In this document: positions 44,566 through 53,679 of the stretch, piece by piece
Numbering within the stretch: position 1 is the stretch's first letter
Layout of the letters: the number at the start of each line of letters is the position of its first letter
DNA from: UBA5018 sp947463165
Lineage (GTDB): Bacteria; Cyanobacteriota; Cyanobacteriia; PCC-6307; Cyanobiaceae
NCBI GenBank assembly: GCA_943371245.1
Contig: CALRTY020000015.1
Coordinates: forward strand, 1 to 64,000
Direction: 5' to 3'
Length of the DNA stretch: 64,000 bases
Position numbers and translations under genes: made by a program
Notes under the pieces: model-generated
Told to the model about the DNA's origin: nothing
What the model saw: only the letters and a program-made list of their open reading frames with translations
The model's database searches: none

Positions 44566-45561
44566 ATGGCCAAGCTCTATTACGACACCGACGCCGACCT
44601 CAGCCTGCTGAACGGCAAGACGGTGGCCATCGTCGGCTATGGCTCCCAGGGCCACGCCCACGCCCTCAACCTCAAGGACAGCGGTGTGAACGTGGTGGTG
44701 GGCCTCTACGAGGGCAGCCGCTCGGCCGAGAAGGCCAAGGCCGATGGCCTGGAGGTGCTGAGCGTGGCCGACGCCTGCGCCAAGGCCGACTGGATCATGG
44801 TGCTGCTGCCAGATGAGTTCCAGAAGGCGGTTTACGACGCCGAAATCGCGCCCCACCTCAGCGCCGGCAAGGTGCTCAGCTTCGCCCACGGCTTCAACAT
44901 CCGCTTCGGCTTGATTCAGCCCCCCGCCGATGTGGACGTGGTGATGATCGCCCCCAAGGGCCCCGGCCACACCGTGCGCTGGGAATATCAAAACGGCATG
45001 GGCGTGCCCGCTCTGTTCGCCATCCATCAAGATGCCAGTGGCCAGGCCCGCGAGCTGGCCATGGCCTACGCCAAGGGCATCGGCGGCACCCGCGCCGGCA
45101 TCCTCGAAACCAACTTCAAGGAGGAGACTGAAACCGACCTGTTCGGTGAGCAGGCCGTGCTCTGCGGCGGCCTGAGCGAGCTGGTCAAGGCGGGCTTTGA
45201 GACCCTGGTGGAAGCCGGCTATCAGCCCGAGCTGGCCTACTTCGAGTGCCTGCACGAAGTGAAGCTGATCGTGGATCTGATGGTGAAGGGCGGCCTCACC
45301 GCCATGCGCGATTCGATCTCCAACACGGCCGAATACGGCGATTACGTGAGCGGCCCGCGCCTGATCACGGCCGACACCAAGGCCGAGATGAAGCGCATCC
45401 TCACCGACATCCAGGACGGCACCTTCGCGCGCAATTTCGTGGCCGAATGCGAAGCCGGCAAACCGGAGATGAACCGGATCCGGGAGCGGGATTCCCTGCA
45501 CCCGATCGAGCAGGTGGGCAAGGGCCTGCGCTCGATGTTCAGCTGGCTGAAGGCGGCCTAG
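44566..45561 (+). CDS. ilvC: Ketol-acid reductoisomerase (NADP+)
   Basis: 331 residues from the ATG at 44566, the standard class I length. NADPH site VAIVGYGSQGHAHALNL, metal/substrate residues in DLFGEQAVLCGGLSELVKAGFETL and ECLHEVKLIVDLM, then SISNTAEYGDYV. Branched-chain amino acid synthesis. The in-frame ATG-less upstream extension looks like leader. cobD begins 15 bp after the stop. Confidence 0.96.
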   Translation: MAKLYYDTDADLSLLNGKTVAIVGYGSQGHAHALNLKDSGVNVVVGLYEGSRSAEKAKADGLEVLSVADACAKADWIMVLLPDEFQKAVYDAEIAPHLSAGKVLSFAHGFNIRFGLIQPPADVDVVMIAPKGPGHTVRWEYQNGMGVPALFAIHQDASGQARELAMAYAKGIGGTRAGILETNFKEETETDLFGEQAVLCGGLSELVKAGFETLVEAGYQPELAYFECLHEVKLIVDLMVKGGLTAMRDSISNTAEYGDYVSGPRLITADTKAEMKRILTDIQDGTFARNFVAECEAGKPEMNRIRERDSLHPIEQVGKGLRSMFSWLKAA

Positions 45562-45576
45562 GGCCGCCCTGCTGCT

Positions 45577-46746
45577 GTGCCACTGGCTGCTGCGGTGTCG
45601 CTGGCTGTCGCGGTGCCGCTAGCTGCCCTGCCTAGCGGTGGCGGCATTCCCGGCCTGCCGCTGCTGCTGGTTATCGCCGCCTGCGGTTTGGATCAACTGC
45701 TGGGCGACCCCCGCTGGTGCCCGCACCCGGTGGTGCTGATGGGCTGGTGGATCCGTCAGCTGCGGTTTTTGGCGGAGCGCTGGGCGGCGGATAGCCCCTG
45801 GCGACTGCGGCTAGCCGGGGTGTTGATCACGGCAATCCTGGTGGGCGGCAGCGGGCTGGCGGGCTGGGCCCTGGAGCGCTGGGCCCTGGGGACCTGGGCT
45901 CTGCAGACCTGGTCCCAGGCCACCCCCGCCGGCTTCCGGCCAGGCGTTATGCAGCTGGTGGCACTAGCCCTGCTGGTGATCGCCCTGGCCAGTGCCCTGG
46001 CGGGTCGCAGCCTGGAGCAGGCGGTGGCGGCCGTGCTGCAGGCCCTCGCCGGCGATCGGCAGCAGCGGTTGGAGCTGGCGCGCCAGCGGTTGGCCTGGAT
46101 CGTGGGCCGCGACACCAGCGACCTGGACGGCCCGGAGATCCTGAGGGCGGCGGCGGAAACCGCCAGTGAAAACGCTGTCGATGGCCTGTTCGCCCCCCTG
46201 TTCTGGATGCTGGTGGGGGCGGCGCTGTGGACCCTCGGCCAGCAGTCAGTTGGCCAGCCGATAGGGGGGGCAATCAGCTGGCCGGGGCCCCTGGCCCTGG
46301 CCTGGGCCTTTAAGGCCGCCAGCACCCTCGATTCGATGCTGGGCTATCGGCACGGCAGGCTGCGCTGGCTGGGCACCGCCGGCGCCAAACTCGACGATCT
46401 GCTCACCTGGCTGCCCTGTCGTCTGGTGGCCCTGAGTCTGCCCCTGGCGGCCGGCCGGCCTGGCCGCTGCCTCGGCCTGCTGCAACAGGCGCTCAAAGAT
46501 GGCAAGCCGGATCCATCCCCCAACGCCGGCGTATCCCAGGCGGCCTATGCCCAGCTGCTGGGCATTCAATTGGGGGGCTGGAATCGCTACGGAGAGCAGT
46601 TGCGGGCCAAGCCCCTGTTGGCCAGGGGATGCCCAGCGCCCACGGCCAGCAGCGTTGTGGCCATCCTGGAGCTCACTCGCCGACTAGAAGCCCTATGGCT
46701 GCTTCTGGCGGCTGCGTCAGCCCTTTGTCTTTGGCTAGTATTTTAG
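45577..46746 (+). CDS. cobD: Adenosylcobinamide-phosphate synthase CobD/CbiB
   Basis: 389 residues, GTG start. Polytopic membrane protein: LLLVIAACGLDQLLGDPRWCPHPVVLMGWWI near the N-terminus, RLAWIVGRDTSDLD, AETASENAVDGLFAPLFW, and late GVSQAAYAQLLGIQLGGW. Attaches the aminopropanol arm in the cobamide (pseudo-B12) pathway. Contiguous with ilvC by spacing, but a functional link is not obvious. Confidence 0.93.
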   Translation: MPLAAAVSLAVAVPLAALPSGGGIPGLPLLLVIAACGLDQLLGDPRWCPHPVVLMGWWIRQLRFLAERWAADSPWRLRLAGVLITAILVGGSGLAGWALERWALGTWALQTWSQATPAGFRPGVMQLVALALLVIALASALAGRSLEQAVAAVLQALAGDRQQRLELARQRLAWIVGRDTSDLDGPEILRAAAETASENAVDGLFAPLFWMLVGAALWTLGQQSVGQPIGGAISWPGPLALAWAFKAASTLDSMLGYRHGRLRWLGTAGAKLDDLLTWLPCRLVALSLPLAAGRPGRCLGLLQQALKDGKPDPSPNAGVSQAAYAQLLGIQLGGWNRYGEQLRAKPLLARGCPAPTASSVVAILELTRRLEALWLLLAAASALCLWLVF

Positions 46747-46956
46747 TAATTAACTGGCTAAATAGTCTCTATCAAAATTAAACTATTGCAGCCCTAGCGT
46801 TGCATGCTTCTGTCGCCAAGGTATTGAGGTGGCAATTTCGGATGAATCGCGGGTTTCCGGTTTCTCCCCGGCGGAGCCCCGATCGGGCAATGGGCAGGAG
46901 CTTTGTGAGTAGGGGGCTGGATGGCCAGGGGATAGATGGGCTACCTGGTGGAGACC

Positions 46957-47634
46957 TCAGTAGGCGCCGCGGTCCTTGGGATCCAGGATTACGGCAATCG
47001 TGCGCAAAATTATTCGTATGTCCAGCCAAAAATCACGGTAACGGGCGTAGCGCAGATCTAGTTTTACCCGGGTGGAATAGGCGAGGTTGTTGCGGCCGGA
47101 CACCTGCCACAGTCCAGTGAGGCCAGGGCGGACAGCCAACACCTCCTCCATGCAGTCGCCATAGCGCTCCAGCTCGTCGCGCACGATCGGGCGGGGACCC
47201 ACCACGCTCATTTCGCCTTTGAGTACGTTCCAGAACTGGGGCAGTTCATCGAGGCTGGAACGCCGTAAGAACTTGCCCAGGGGGGTTATCCGTGGATCGT
47301 TTTTGAGCTTGTAATCGTTGCGATACTCCTCGGCCAGATCCGGCGACTGGGCCAGCAACAGCCCCAGGACATGATCGGCATCGCGACGCATGGTGCGGAA
47401 TTTGATGCAGCCAAAGCTGCGGTAATCGCGCCCCACCCGCTGCTGCACGTAGAACACCGGACCGCGGGAGGTGAGCTTCACCATCACCCCCAGCAGCAGG
47501 AACAGCGGCGCCCCCAATGAGAGCACTGCCAGGGAAAACACCAGGTCACCACTGCGTTTCACCATCCTCGATCGCCAGGATTGCAGGCCGATCAACTGCT
47601 GGGCACTCAAGGTGCCAGCGCCCAGCTGGGGCAA
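46957..47634 (-). CDS. Polyprenyl-phosphate sugar-1-phosphate transferase (WcaJ/WbaP-type)
   Basis: 225 residues from a TTG; no ATG is available upstream and the frame is open to 47701. An ATG at residue 24 is the alternative. One hydrophobic hairpin (LVFSLAVLSLGAPLFLLLGVMV), then the family core CIKFRTM, LDELPQFWNVLKGEMSVVG, PRP and PGLTGLWQVSGR. Initiates exopolysaccharide or O-antigen units at the membrane. Follows a glycosyltransferase gene. Confidence 0.9.
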   Translation of the reverse strand: MPQLGAGTLSAQQLIGLQSWRSRMVKRSGDLVFSLAVLSLGAPLFLLLGVMVKLTSRGPVFYVQQRVGRDYRSFGCIKFRTMRRDADHVLGLLLAQSPDLAEEYRNDYKLKNDPRITPLGKFLRRSSLDELPQFWNVLKGEMSVVGPRPIVRDELERYGDCMEEVLAVRPGLTGLWQVSGRNNLAYSTRVKLDLRYARYRDFWLDIRIILRTIAVILDPKDRGAY

Positions 47635-47732
47635 GGTTGCGGGCAGGGAAGAGAGGGCCAGGGTTCCAGTGGCGCTTTGACCAGTACAGAGATTAAAAAT
47701 TCAGCGGCTAGCCAACCAGCCTGAGCGGTCAC

Positions 47733-48935
47733 TCAGGCCAGAGGCACAGGCCTGCGGCCGGCGTCCAGGCGCCGCCGATGCAGCTCCCAGCGGCGCTCGA
47801 GCAGGGCCGCCAGCTTTAGCCGGAACTGCTCGGGGCCAAAGCCCTCCGCCCATTGGCGCAGCGCCTCGGCCGATAGGCGCCGCCACAGCTGGCCAGCCTC
47901 GAAATACTCCAGGGCCTCCACCAGGCTGGCGGCGCTCTGGCGGGGGAACAGCAGCCCGGTGGGCAGGCACGGATCGGCCTGCAGGCAGCGCACGCTGTCC
48001 AGCAGGCCGCCGGCGCCGTAGGCGATCACCGGCGCCCCGGCCGCCATCGCCTCCACCGGGGCGATGCCGAAATCCTCCAGGCCGGCATAAACGTAGGCAC
48101 GGCAGCGCTCTAGCCACTCGGCGCTCTCTTGGGAGCCGCAGCGGCCGAGGAAGCGCACATTTGGCCTGGCCATGGCCTCCAACCTGGCCCGTTCTGGTCC
48201 ATCGCCAATCACCACCAGCGGCAGGCCGGTGCGGTTGAACGCCTCCACCACCAGGTCCACCCGCTTGTAGGGCACCAGGCGGCAGAGACTCACGTAGACA
48301 TCGCTGCGATCCTGGTGGCAGCGAAACCGCTCCACCGCCACCGGCGGGTGAATCACCACCGAGCTGCGCCGCCAACAGCGGCGGATCCGCTGGGCGGTGA
48401 AGCGGGAATTGGCCACCAGCTGATCCACCCGGGCACTGCTGAGCTGGTCCCAGAGCCGCAGTTGATGCAGCTGCCAGCGCAGCAGCGGCCCCAGGGGGGA
48501 GCGGGCCAGGCTGGAGCGCGAAAGATAGGCATGCATCTGGTCCCAGGCGTAGCGCACGGGGGTGTGCACGTAGCTGAGATGCAGCTGCTCAGGGGAGGTG
48601 AGCACCCCCTTGGCCACCAGGTGGTTGCTGCTGAGCACCAGCGGGTAGTCCGCCAGATCGAGCTGCTCGATCGCCAGCGGCAACAGCGGCAGGTACTGCT
48701 GCACATGGCTGACGCCCCAGGGCAAACGCTGGATGAAGGAGGTGTGGATCGAGCGCCCCTCCAGCCAGCTGCCGGCCCGGCCGCTCTCGCCATCCACCAG
48801 GGCAAACAGCTGCACCTGAGCGCCCCGCTCGGCGGCGAGGCGATCCATCTGCCGCACCACCAGCTCTGACCCGCCGGTGGAGCGCGGGGTGAACCACTCG
48901 TGCACCAGGGCCAGGCGCTCGGGGAGGCTTGCCAT
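47733..48935 (-). CDS. GT4-family glycosyltransferase
   Basis: 400 residues. N-terminal acceptor domain (ALVHEWFTPRSTGGSELVV, SYVHTPVRYAWD) and GT-B C-terminal domain with SLCRLVPYKRVDLVVEAF, VVIGDGPERARLE, and GLEDFGIAPVEAMAAG, the retaining EX7E nucleotide-sugar site. Likely WbaZ-type mannosyl or related transferase in surface polysaccharide synthesis together with the downstream sugar-phosphate transferase. Confidence 0.9.
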   Translation of the reverse strand: MASLPERLALVHEWFTPRSTGGSELVVRQMDRLAAERGAQVQLFALVDGESGRAGSWLEGRSIHTSFIQRLPWGVSHVQQYLPLLPLAIEQLDLADYPLVLSSNHLVAKGVLTSPEQLHLSYVHTPVRYAWDQMHAYLSRSSLARSPLGPLLRWQLHQLRLWDQLSSARVDQLVANSRFTAQRIRRCWRRSSVVIHPPVAVERFRCHQDRSDVYVSLCRLVPYKRVDLVVEAFNRTGLPLVVIGDGPERARLEAMARPNVRFLGRCGSQESAEWLERCRAYVYAGLEDFGIAPVEAMAAGAPVIAYGAGGLLDSVRCLQADPCLPTGLLFPRQSAASLVEALEYFEAGQLWRRLSAEALRQWAEGFGPEQFRLKLAALLERRWELHRRRLDAGRRPVPLA

Positions 48936-49025
48936 GTCTAGAACCGTAAGCGTTCATCACGAAAACTCTCAGCTCATTGCCTAGGCGGCGATCTGTAACG
49001 AAGCTGCCAGCACGAGTCGGGAGCC

Positions 49026-49268
49026 ATGGCGATCCGCAAACTGCTGGAAGAGGCCCTTCTAGAGCCTGAAATTGGCAGCACCCCGTGCTTCCGCTGGCAT
49101 GCCACTCCGGTTGGCATCGCTGCCCTTTGGTGCGCCGGCACCCCCCCATCCGCCCCCCCCTACGCCGAGGCGCTGCGGGAGGGGCTGGCGGTGGGTTTGG
49201 ATTTGAGCCGGGAGGAACGGGAGTTCCACCAGCTCAATTCAGGTCTGGTGCTGCTGTTCCATTCCTGA
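49026..49268 (+). CDS. Conserved small protein, unknown function
   Basis: 80 residues: MAIRKLLEEALLEPEIGS at the start, ALREGLAVGLDLSREEREFH near the end. No named domain. Divergent from the glycosyltransferase gene and overlapping the convergent YciI-like gene by 30 bp. Composition is consistent with a real picocyanobacterial gene. Confidence 0.6.
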   Translation: MAIRKLLEEALLEPEIGSTPCFRWHATPVGIAALWCAGTPPSAPPYAEALREGLAVGLDLSREEREFHQLNSGLVLLFHS

Positions 49269-49565
49269 GCTCCAGGGGGCGCCGTACACCAGGCGCCATT
49301 CGTGCAGCGTCCAGCTGACGCAGCCCTCGCGGATCAGCGGATCGCCGCTTACCAGCGCCTCGGCCTCGGCCATGTCCCGGGCTTGAAACAGCAGCATGCC
49401 GCCGGCGCCCTGGCCGTTCAGCCCGCGGCGATCGGCCCAGTAGCCACTGCTGGGCTGATGGCCCGCCTGGGACAGCGTCTCCAGCCAGGCGAGATGGGCC
49501 GGCACCACCGCATCGAAGCGGGGCTTTTCCACAATCCCCTGCTCAAGTTTCACAAACCAGGGCAC
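49239..49565 (-). CDS. YciI-family protein
   Basis: 108 residues from the GTG at 49565. YciI/ferredoxin-like alpha-beta fold: PWFVKLEQGIVEKPRFDAV, PAHLAWLETLSQAGH, GGMLLFQARDMAEAEALVSG and DPLIREGCVSWTLHEW. The His and Asp of the family's putative active site are present. Biochemical role unknown. 3' end overlaps the convergent small gene by 30 bp; 49 bp downstream of coaBC. Confidence 0.83.
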   Translation of the reverse strand: MPWFVKLEQGIVEKPRFDAVVPAHLAWLETLSQAGHQPSSGYWADRRGLNGQGAGGMLLFQARDMAEAEALVSGDPLIREGCVSWTLHEWRLVYGAPWSSGMEQQHQT

Positions 49566-49614
49566 AGCCAGCCGACCAGGGCCTCCCCATGCTGGCGGCC
49601 AGGGGGAAAAGCCT

Positions 49615-50865
49615 TTAGGGGGAAACGGCCAGTGCCTGCTCCAGGTGGTTGGCCAGGGCCGTCGCGATCGCCTCCTTGCCCTGCAGTTTGGTTTCGCCGC
49701 CGCGGCTGACGATCCAAGCGCTCTGCTCCAGGCCCTGAACCTCCTCGCCCCGGTTGGCCACCACCACCTCAAAGCGCTGCAGCCTTTGGCGCGCCACCGC
49801 CAGCAGCTCCGCCTCCGATACCCCCTCCAAATACTTGAAAGTGACCATGTGCAAGCCCGGGTCGGCCAGGCGCACCAGATCGATCACCTTCTCGGTGGGC
49901 TCGAGGTTGAGCTGCAGCAGCTGGCTGCCGCTGCCGATTTTTCCAGCCACCACCTGGCTGGGCCGGTAGTCGGCCACCGCGGCGGAAAACACCCCCGCCT
50001 GGCAGCCCTCGGCCACCGCCGCCAGGGTGAAGCGCTTGTATTCGTCGTAGTTGGCGGCAATCGTGCAGGGCAGCCAGGTGGGCGGCCGCCAGCCGCCATC
50101 GCCGAGCACGAAGCGCACCTCGGCACCGCGCAGCACCAGCTCGGCCGTAATCGCCGCCCCCAGGCGGCCGCTGAAGCGATTCACCAGGCGCCGCACCGCA
50201 TCGATCGCCACGGGGGTGGGGCCACCGGTCACCAGCAGCCGGCGGCCCCGCAGGGCACTGGTGGAGAGGGCGCGGCAGACCGCCGCCACCAACAATTCGA
50301 CATCCGGCAGGTTGTGCTTGCCATAGGCATCCCGCGGCGGGATGAAGGTCACCCCCAGCTCGGCCAGGGCCCGGCAATTGCGCTCCAGGATCGGCGTGTG
50401 CAGCGTGCCGTGCATGGTGGGAGCCACCAGCACCTGGGTGAGGCCCTGGCCCAGGCGACCCAGGGCGGAGGCCAGCGCCGCGCTCACCACCGTGTCGGCG
50501 ATGCCAGCGGCCAGCTTGGCAATGGTGTTGGCGGTGGCCGGAGCCACCAGCCAGGCATCGAAAGGCCGCCCATCCGAGAGGTGTTCGGCCCGCCAGGTGA
50601 GGGAGGTGATCAGCGGATTCAAGCTGGCCCACTCCAGCGCCTGGCGGCCCACGAAGTTGAGTGCCGCCTCCGTGCAGAAGGCCGTCACCTCAGCGCCGCG
50701 GCGCCGCAGGGCCCTGGCCAGCTCCGGGGTCTTCATGGCCGCAATGCCACCGCAGACCAGCAGGGCGATGCGTTTGCCCGCCAGGTGGTGGGAGAGCTGC
50801 GGCACCTCGTGGTCGCCGATCACGGCCGAGCTGGGGGGCGTGAACGGCCATTGCTCGAAAGTCAT
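49615..50865 (-). CDS. coaBC: CoaBC-like (Dfp) phosphopantothenoylcysteine synthase/decarboxylase
   Basis: 416 residues. Flavoprotein domain: LLVCGGIAAMKTPELARAL, His in AEHLSDG, LVAPATANTIAKLAAG. CoaB domain: LLVTGGPTPVAIDAVRRLVN, FSAAVADYRP and VANRGEE. In the flavoprotein half the canonical PxMN motif reads PTMHGT, and the expected Cys-Gly flap motif is replaced by GKHNLPDVEL. Activity may therefore differ from E. coli Dfp. CoA biosynthesis is the family role. Confidence 0.85.
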   Translation of the reverse strand: MTFEQWPFTPPSSAVIGDHEVPQLSHHLAGKRIALLVCGGIAAMKTPELARALRRRGAEVTAFCTEAALNFVGRQALEWASLNPLITSLTWRAEHLSDGRPFDAWLVAPATANTIAKLAAGIADTVVSAALASALGRLGQGLTQVLVAPTMHGTLHTPILERNCRALAELGVTFIPPRDAYGKHNLPDVELLVAAVCRALSTSALRGRRLLVTGGPTPVAIDAVRRLVNRFSGRLGAAITAELVLRGAEVRFVLGDGGWRPPTWLPCTIAANYDEYKRFTLAAVAEGCQAGVFSAAVADYRPSQVVAGKIGSGSQLLQLNLEPTEKVIDLVRLADPGLHMVTFKYLEGVSEAELLAVARQRLQRFEVVVANRGEEVQGLEQSAWIVSRGGETKLQGKEAIATALANHLEQALAVSP

Positions 50866-51067
50866 GCCAACGGCTCTGGGGGCGGGCAGTTAGGGCTGGC
50901 GTTAAGCGCGGACAGTGAGTGCGGGCGGTGAGCGCGAAAGGTGGGGGCAACCAGCGCCGATCGAGCGCGGGCGAGCGCTAAGTGAAAGCGGGCCGGGCTG
51001 GCCCACCGCCCCGGTTCAGCGGCCCGGTTCAGCGGCCCCAGACGAGAGCATGGACGTTCAGATCGTT

Positions 51068-51127
51068 CACCGCTGCCCGCAATCAGGCACCGCTGGCCGC
51101 AATCAGGCACCGCTGGCCGCAATCAGG
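51068..51127. repeat. Three 20-bp tandem repeats at the ndhN stop
   Basis: Units at 51068, 51088 and 51108 share CACCGCTGGCCGCAATCAGG with one mismatch in the first. The ndhN stop codon lies inside the third unit. Confidence 0.9.
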
Positions 51128-51584
51128 CCGTCAGCAGCTGTTGCAGGGGCTGCCAGCGCAGGGCCCGGGAGCCGCCCATCTCCACCACCAGTTTGAGCCG
51201 GGGCTCGCGGCGGCAGAGGTTGAGCAGGGAGGCCAGCTCCGCTTCCGAGAGCACCTGACCCTCCAGCAGCCAGAGCAGGATCGGCGCTTCGCCTTCCAGC
51301 AGGGGGCCCAGCTGGGGCATCACCCGTTGCACCTCGCCCACCGCCGCACCCCGGCCAACGCTCTGGTGGCCCAGGTGGGGCGGGCGCACCCCGTGGCTTT
51401 GGAACAGGAAGGCCTCGGGATCACCGAGGCCCCGGGCCGAGGTGAGCATGGCGCGGTAGCCAGCGGCCCGCAGGCGCCGCATCAGGCGGGTTTCGGCGCC
51501 CCCCTCCAGGGGGGCGAACAGGGCTAGAGCTCCGGACGCTTCCAGGTCGCGCCTGAATCCACGGCCGGAAAGCAGCAGGGGCAT
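51123..51584 (-). CDS. ndhN: NAD(P)H-quinone oxidoreductase subunit N
   Basis: 153 residues from the ATG at 51584. NdhN signature: MPLLLSGRGFRRDLEASG, LFAPLEGGAETRLMRRLR, HGVRPPHLGHQSVGRGAAVG and LLWLLEGQVLSEAEL. Stromal-side subunit unique to cyanobacterial/plastid NDH-1, for cyclic electron flow and respiration. Divergent from the ribosomal cluster. The stop codon sits in a tandem repeat. Confidence 0.95.
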   Translation of the reverse strand: MPLLLSGRGFRRDLEASGALALFAPLEGGAETRLMRRLRAAGYRAMLTSARGLGDPEAFLFQSHGVRPPHLGHQSVGRGAAVGEVQRVMPQLGPLLEGEAPILLWLLEGQVLSEAELASLLNLCRREPRLKLVVEMGGSRALRWQPLQQLLTA

Positions 51585-52074
51585 CGCTGGCTGACGTCGA
51601 GCTGCGGGGAGTCTGGCAGCCCAGCTCGGCTCTTGGGGGTATGGGTGATGGGGTATGGTGGCTAGATGTGTAATTGACCTGCGCCCGTCCGCTAGCCGGG
51701 CCTCCAGGGCAAAACGCAAAGATCGCCAATAGTGACGATCTTTTGGGCCAGTACGGAACATTTACAGCTTTCGGTTCGCCAACAGCTCGTTTATCCGTCG
51801 GGAAACTGATAGAACGCTCCCTCTCTGCTCGCAGCAGCTCTGGAAACAGAAACTCTGCGAAACGAGCCCAGGTCCGGTTCCGCCAAGTCCCAGCCCCGTT
51901 GATTCAGACGCATTGACGTCTTGCTAGCTCCCAGGCTTGATTGCGGCCGCCGGACCTTCCGGCTTCGCTTGGCGTCCGGGACCGCAGACCTTTTGCTTCT
52001 GGCTCAGCTTCGCCGGCTGCTTCCTGCCCTGGGCAGGCGCCACCGGTGGTCCAGCTAGCGTCGACCCCATCCCT
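51585..52074. other. ndhN-rplC divergent control region
   Basis: 490 bp with promoters expected for both directions and a long leader for the ribosomal operon. The only clear structure is the hairpin at 51719-51742. In-frame sequence upstream of rplC is open but not conserved-looking. Confidence 0.5.
51719..51742 (+). promoter_or_regulatory. Leader hairpin ahead of the ribosomal cluster
   Basis: 8-bp arms AAAGATCG/CGATCTTT around a 10-nt loop, with TTTT at the end. It could be an attenuator or the end of a short upstream transcript. Confidence 0.4.
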
Positions 52075-52722
52075 ATGTCCATCGGCATTCTTGGGAAGAA
52101 ACTGGGCATGTCCCAGTTCTTCGATGCAGAGGGCAGGTCCATCCCGGTCACCGTGATCGAGGCTGGCCCTTGCCGCATCACCCAACTCAAAACCAACAAC
52201 ACCGACGGCTACACAGCTGTCCAGCTCGGCTTTGGCGAGACGCGCGAGAAGCTCGTCAACAAGCCCGCCCAAGGGCACCTGGCCAAGTCAGGCGACGAAG
52301 TGCTGCGCCACCTGAAGGAATATCGGGTGGACAGCGTCGAAGGCCTTGAGCTGGGCGGCTCCATCACCGTCTCCGCCTTTGAGGCGGGCCAGAAGGTCGA
52401 TGTCAGTGGCGACACCATGGGCCGGGGCTTCTCGGGCTATCAGAAGCGCCACGGCTTTAGCCGCGGTCCGATGACCCACGGTTCCAAAAACCACCGCGAG
52501 CCCGGTTCCACCGGCGCCGGCACCACGCCAGGTCGGGTTTATCCGGGCAAGCGCATGGCCGGTCGCTACGGCGGCAAGCAGATCACCACCCGTGGTCTGG
52601 TGATCCTCAAGGTGGACAGCGAGCGCAACCTGCTCGTGGTCAAGGGCTCGGTACCCGGCAAGCCCGGTGCCCTGCTCAACATCCGCCCGGCTAACCGGGT
52701 GGGCAGCAAGGCGGGTAACTGA
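52075..52722 (+). CDS. rplC: 50S ribosomal protein L3
   Basis: 215 residues from the ATG at 52075. Contains MSIGILGKKLGMSQFF, the central KRHGFSRGPMTHGSKNHREPGS loop that reaches the peptidyl-transferase centre, and GRYGGKQITTRG. First gene of the S10-spc-like cluster here (no rpsJ upstream, as usual in cyanobacteria). 11 bp before rplD. Confidence 0.97.
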   Translation: MSIGILGKKLGMSQFFDAEGRSIPVTVIEAGPCRITQLKTNNTDGYTAVQLGFGETREKLVNKPAQGHLAKSGDEVLRHLKEYRVDSVEGLELGGSITVSAFEAGQKVDVSGDTMGRGFSGYQKRHGFSRGPMTHGSKNHREPGSTGAGTTPGRVYPGKRMAGRYGGKQITTRGLVILKVDSERNLLVVKGSVPGKPGALLNIRPANRVGSKAGN

Positions 52723-52733
52723 GGAGACGACCG

Positions 52734-53369
52734 ATGGCTGATTGCGTAATTCGCGACTGGCAGGGCAAAGAAGCCGGCAAGGCTGCCCTGGATCTGAAAG
52801 TCGCCAAAGAAAGTTCCGCTACCGACCTGGTGCATCGCGCCGTGTTGCGGCAGCTGGCCCATGCCCGCCAAGGCACCGCCAGCACGCTCACCCGCGCCGA
52901 AGTGGCCGGCGGTGGCCGCAAGCCCTACAAGCAAAAGGGCACCGGCCGGGCGCGGCAGGGTTCGATTCGCACCCCCCTGCGGCCCGGTGGTGGCGTGGTG
53001 TTCGGGCCTAAGCCCCGCACCTACAACCTGGCGATGAACCGCAAGGAGCGTCGCCTGGCCCTGCGCACCGCCCTGATGAGCCGCGTGGCGGACATCATCG
53101 TGGTGGAGGGTTTCGGGGCTGATCTCGACACCCCCAAAACCCAGGCGATCACCGCCGCCCTGGCCCGCCTCGGCATCGAGGCCGGCGCCAAGGTGCTGGT
53201 GATTCTCGACAACCCCTCCGAGGTGCTGCGCAAGTCGACGCGCAACCTGGAGAAGTTAAAGCTGATCGCCGCCGATCAGCTCAATGTGTTCGATCTGCTC
53301 AATGCCAGCCACCTGCTGGTGAGCAAAGAGGCACTCGCGAAGATTCAGGAGGTCTACGGAGATGACTGA
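52734..53369 (+). CDS. rplD: 50S ribosomal protein L4
   Basis: 211 residues. Exit-tunnel loop GGGRKPYKQKGTGRARQGS and GGGVVFGPKPRTY. GAGGAG ribosome-binding site 7 bp upstream. Overlaps rplW by 8 bp, indicating coupling. Confidence 0.97.
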   Translation: MADCVIRDWQGKEAGKAALDLKVAKESSATDLVHRAVLRQLAHARQGTASTLTRAEVAGGGRKPYKQKGTGRARQGSIRTPLRPGGGVVFGPKPRTYNLAMNRKERRLALRTALMSRVADIIVVEGFGADLDTPKTQAITAALARLGIEAGAKVLVILDNPSEVLRKSTRNLEKLKLIAADQLNVFDLLNASHLLVSKEALAKIQEVYGDD

Positions 53370-53664
53370 GCGTTTTGCAGGTCGGTTGGCGGATGTGATC
53401 CGTCGGCCGCTGATCACAGAGAAGGCCACCCGGGCCATCGAACTGAATCAGTACACCTTTGAGGTGGATCATCGGGCTGCCAAGCCTGACATCAAAGCGG
53501 CGGTTGAATCGCTGTTCGACGTCAAAGTGGTTGGCATCAGCACGATGAATCCCCCCCGTCGCAGCCGTCGCGTCGGCCGCTTTTCCGGCAAGCGCGCCCA
53601 GGTGAAGAAAGCGGTGGTGCGCCTTGCTGAAGGCAATGCCATCCAGCTGTTCCCTGAGTCCTGA
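53362..53664 (+). CDS. rplW: 50S ribosomal protein L23
   Basis: 100 residues: ADVIRRPLITEKATRAIE, YTFEVDHRAAKPDIKAAVE and NPPRRSRRVGRF. Docking site for SRP and trigger factor at the tunnel exit. Its SD (GGAGGT) lies within rplD. Confidence 0.97.
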   Translation: MTERFAGRLADVIRRPLITEKATRAIELNQYTFEVDHRAAKPDIKAAVESLFDVKVVGISTMNPPRRSRRVGRFSGKRAQVKKAVVRLAEGNAIQLFPES

Positions 53665-53679
53665 GGGATCTGAACCACC

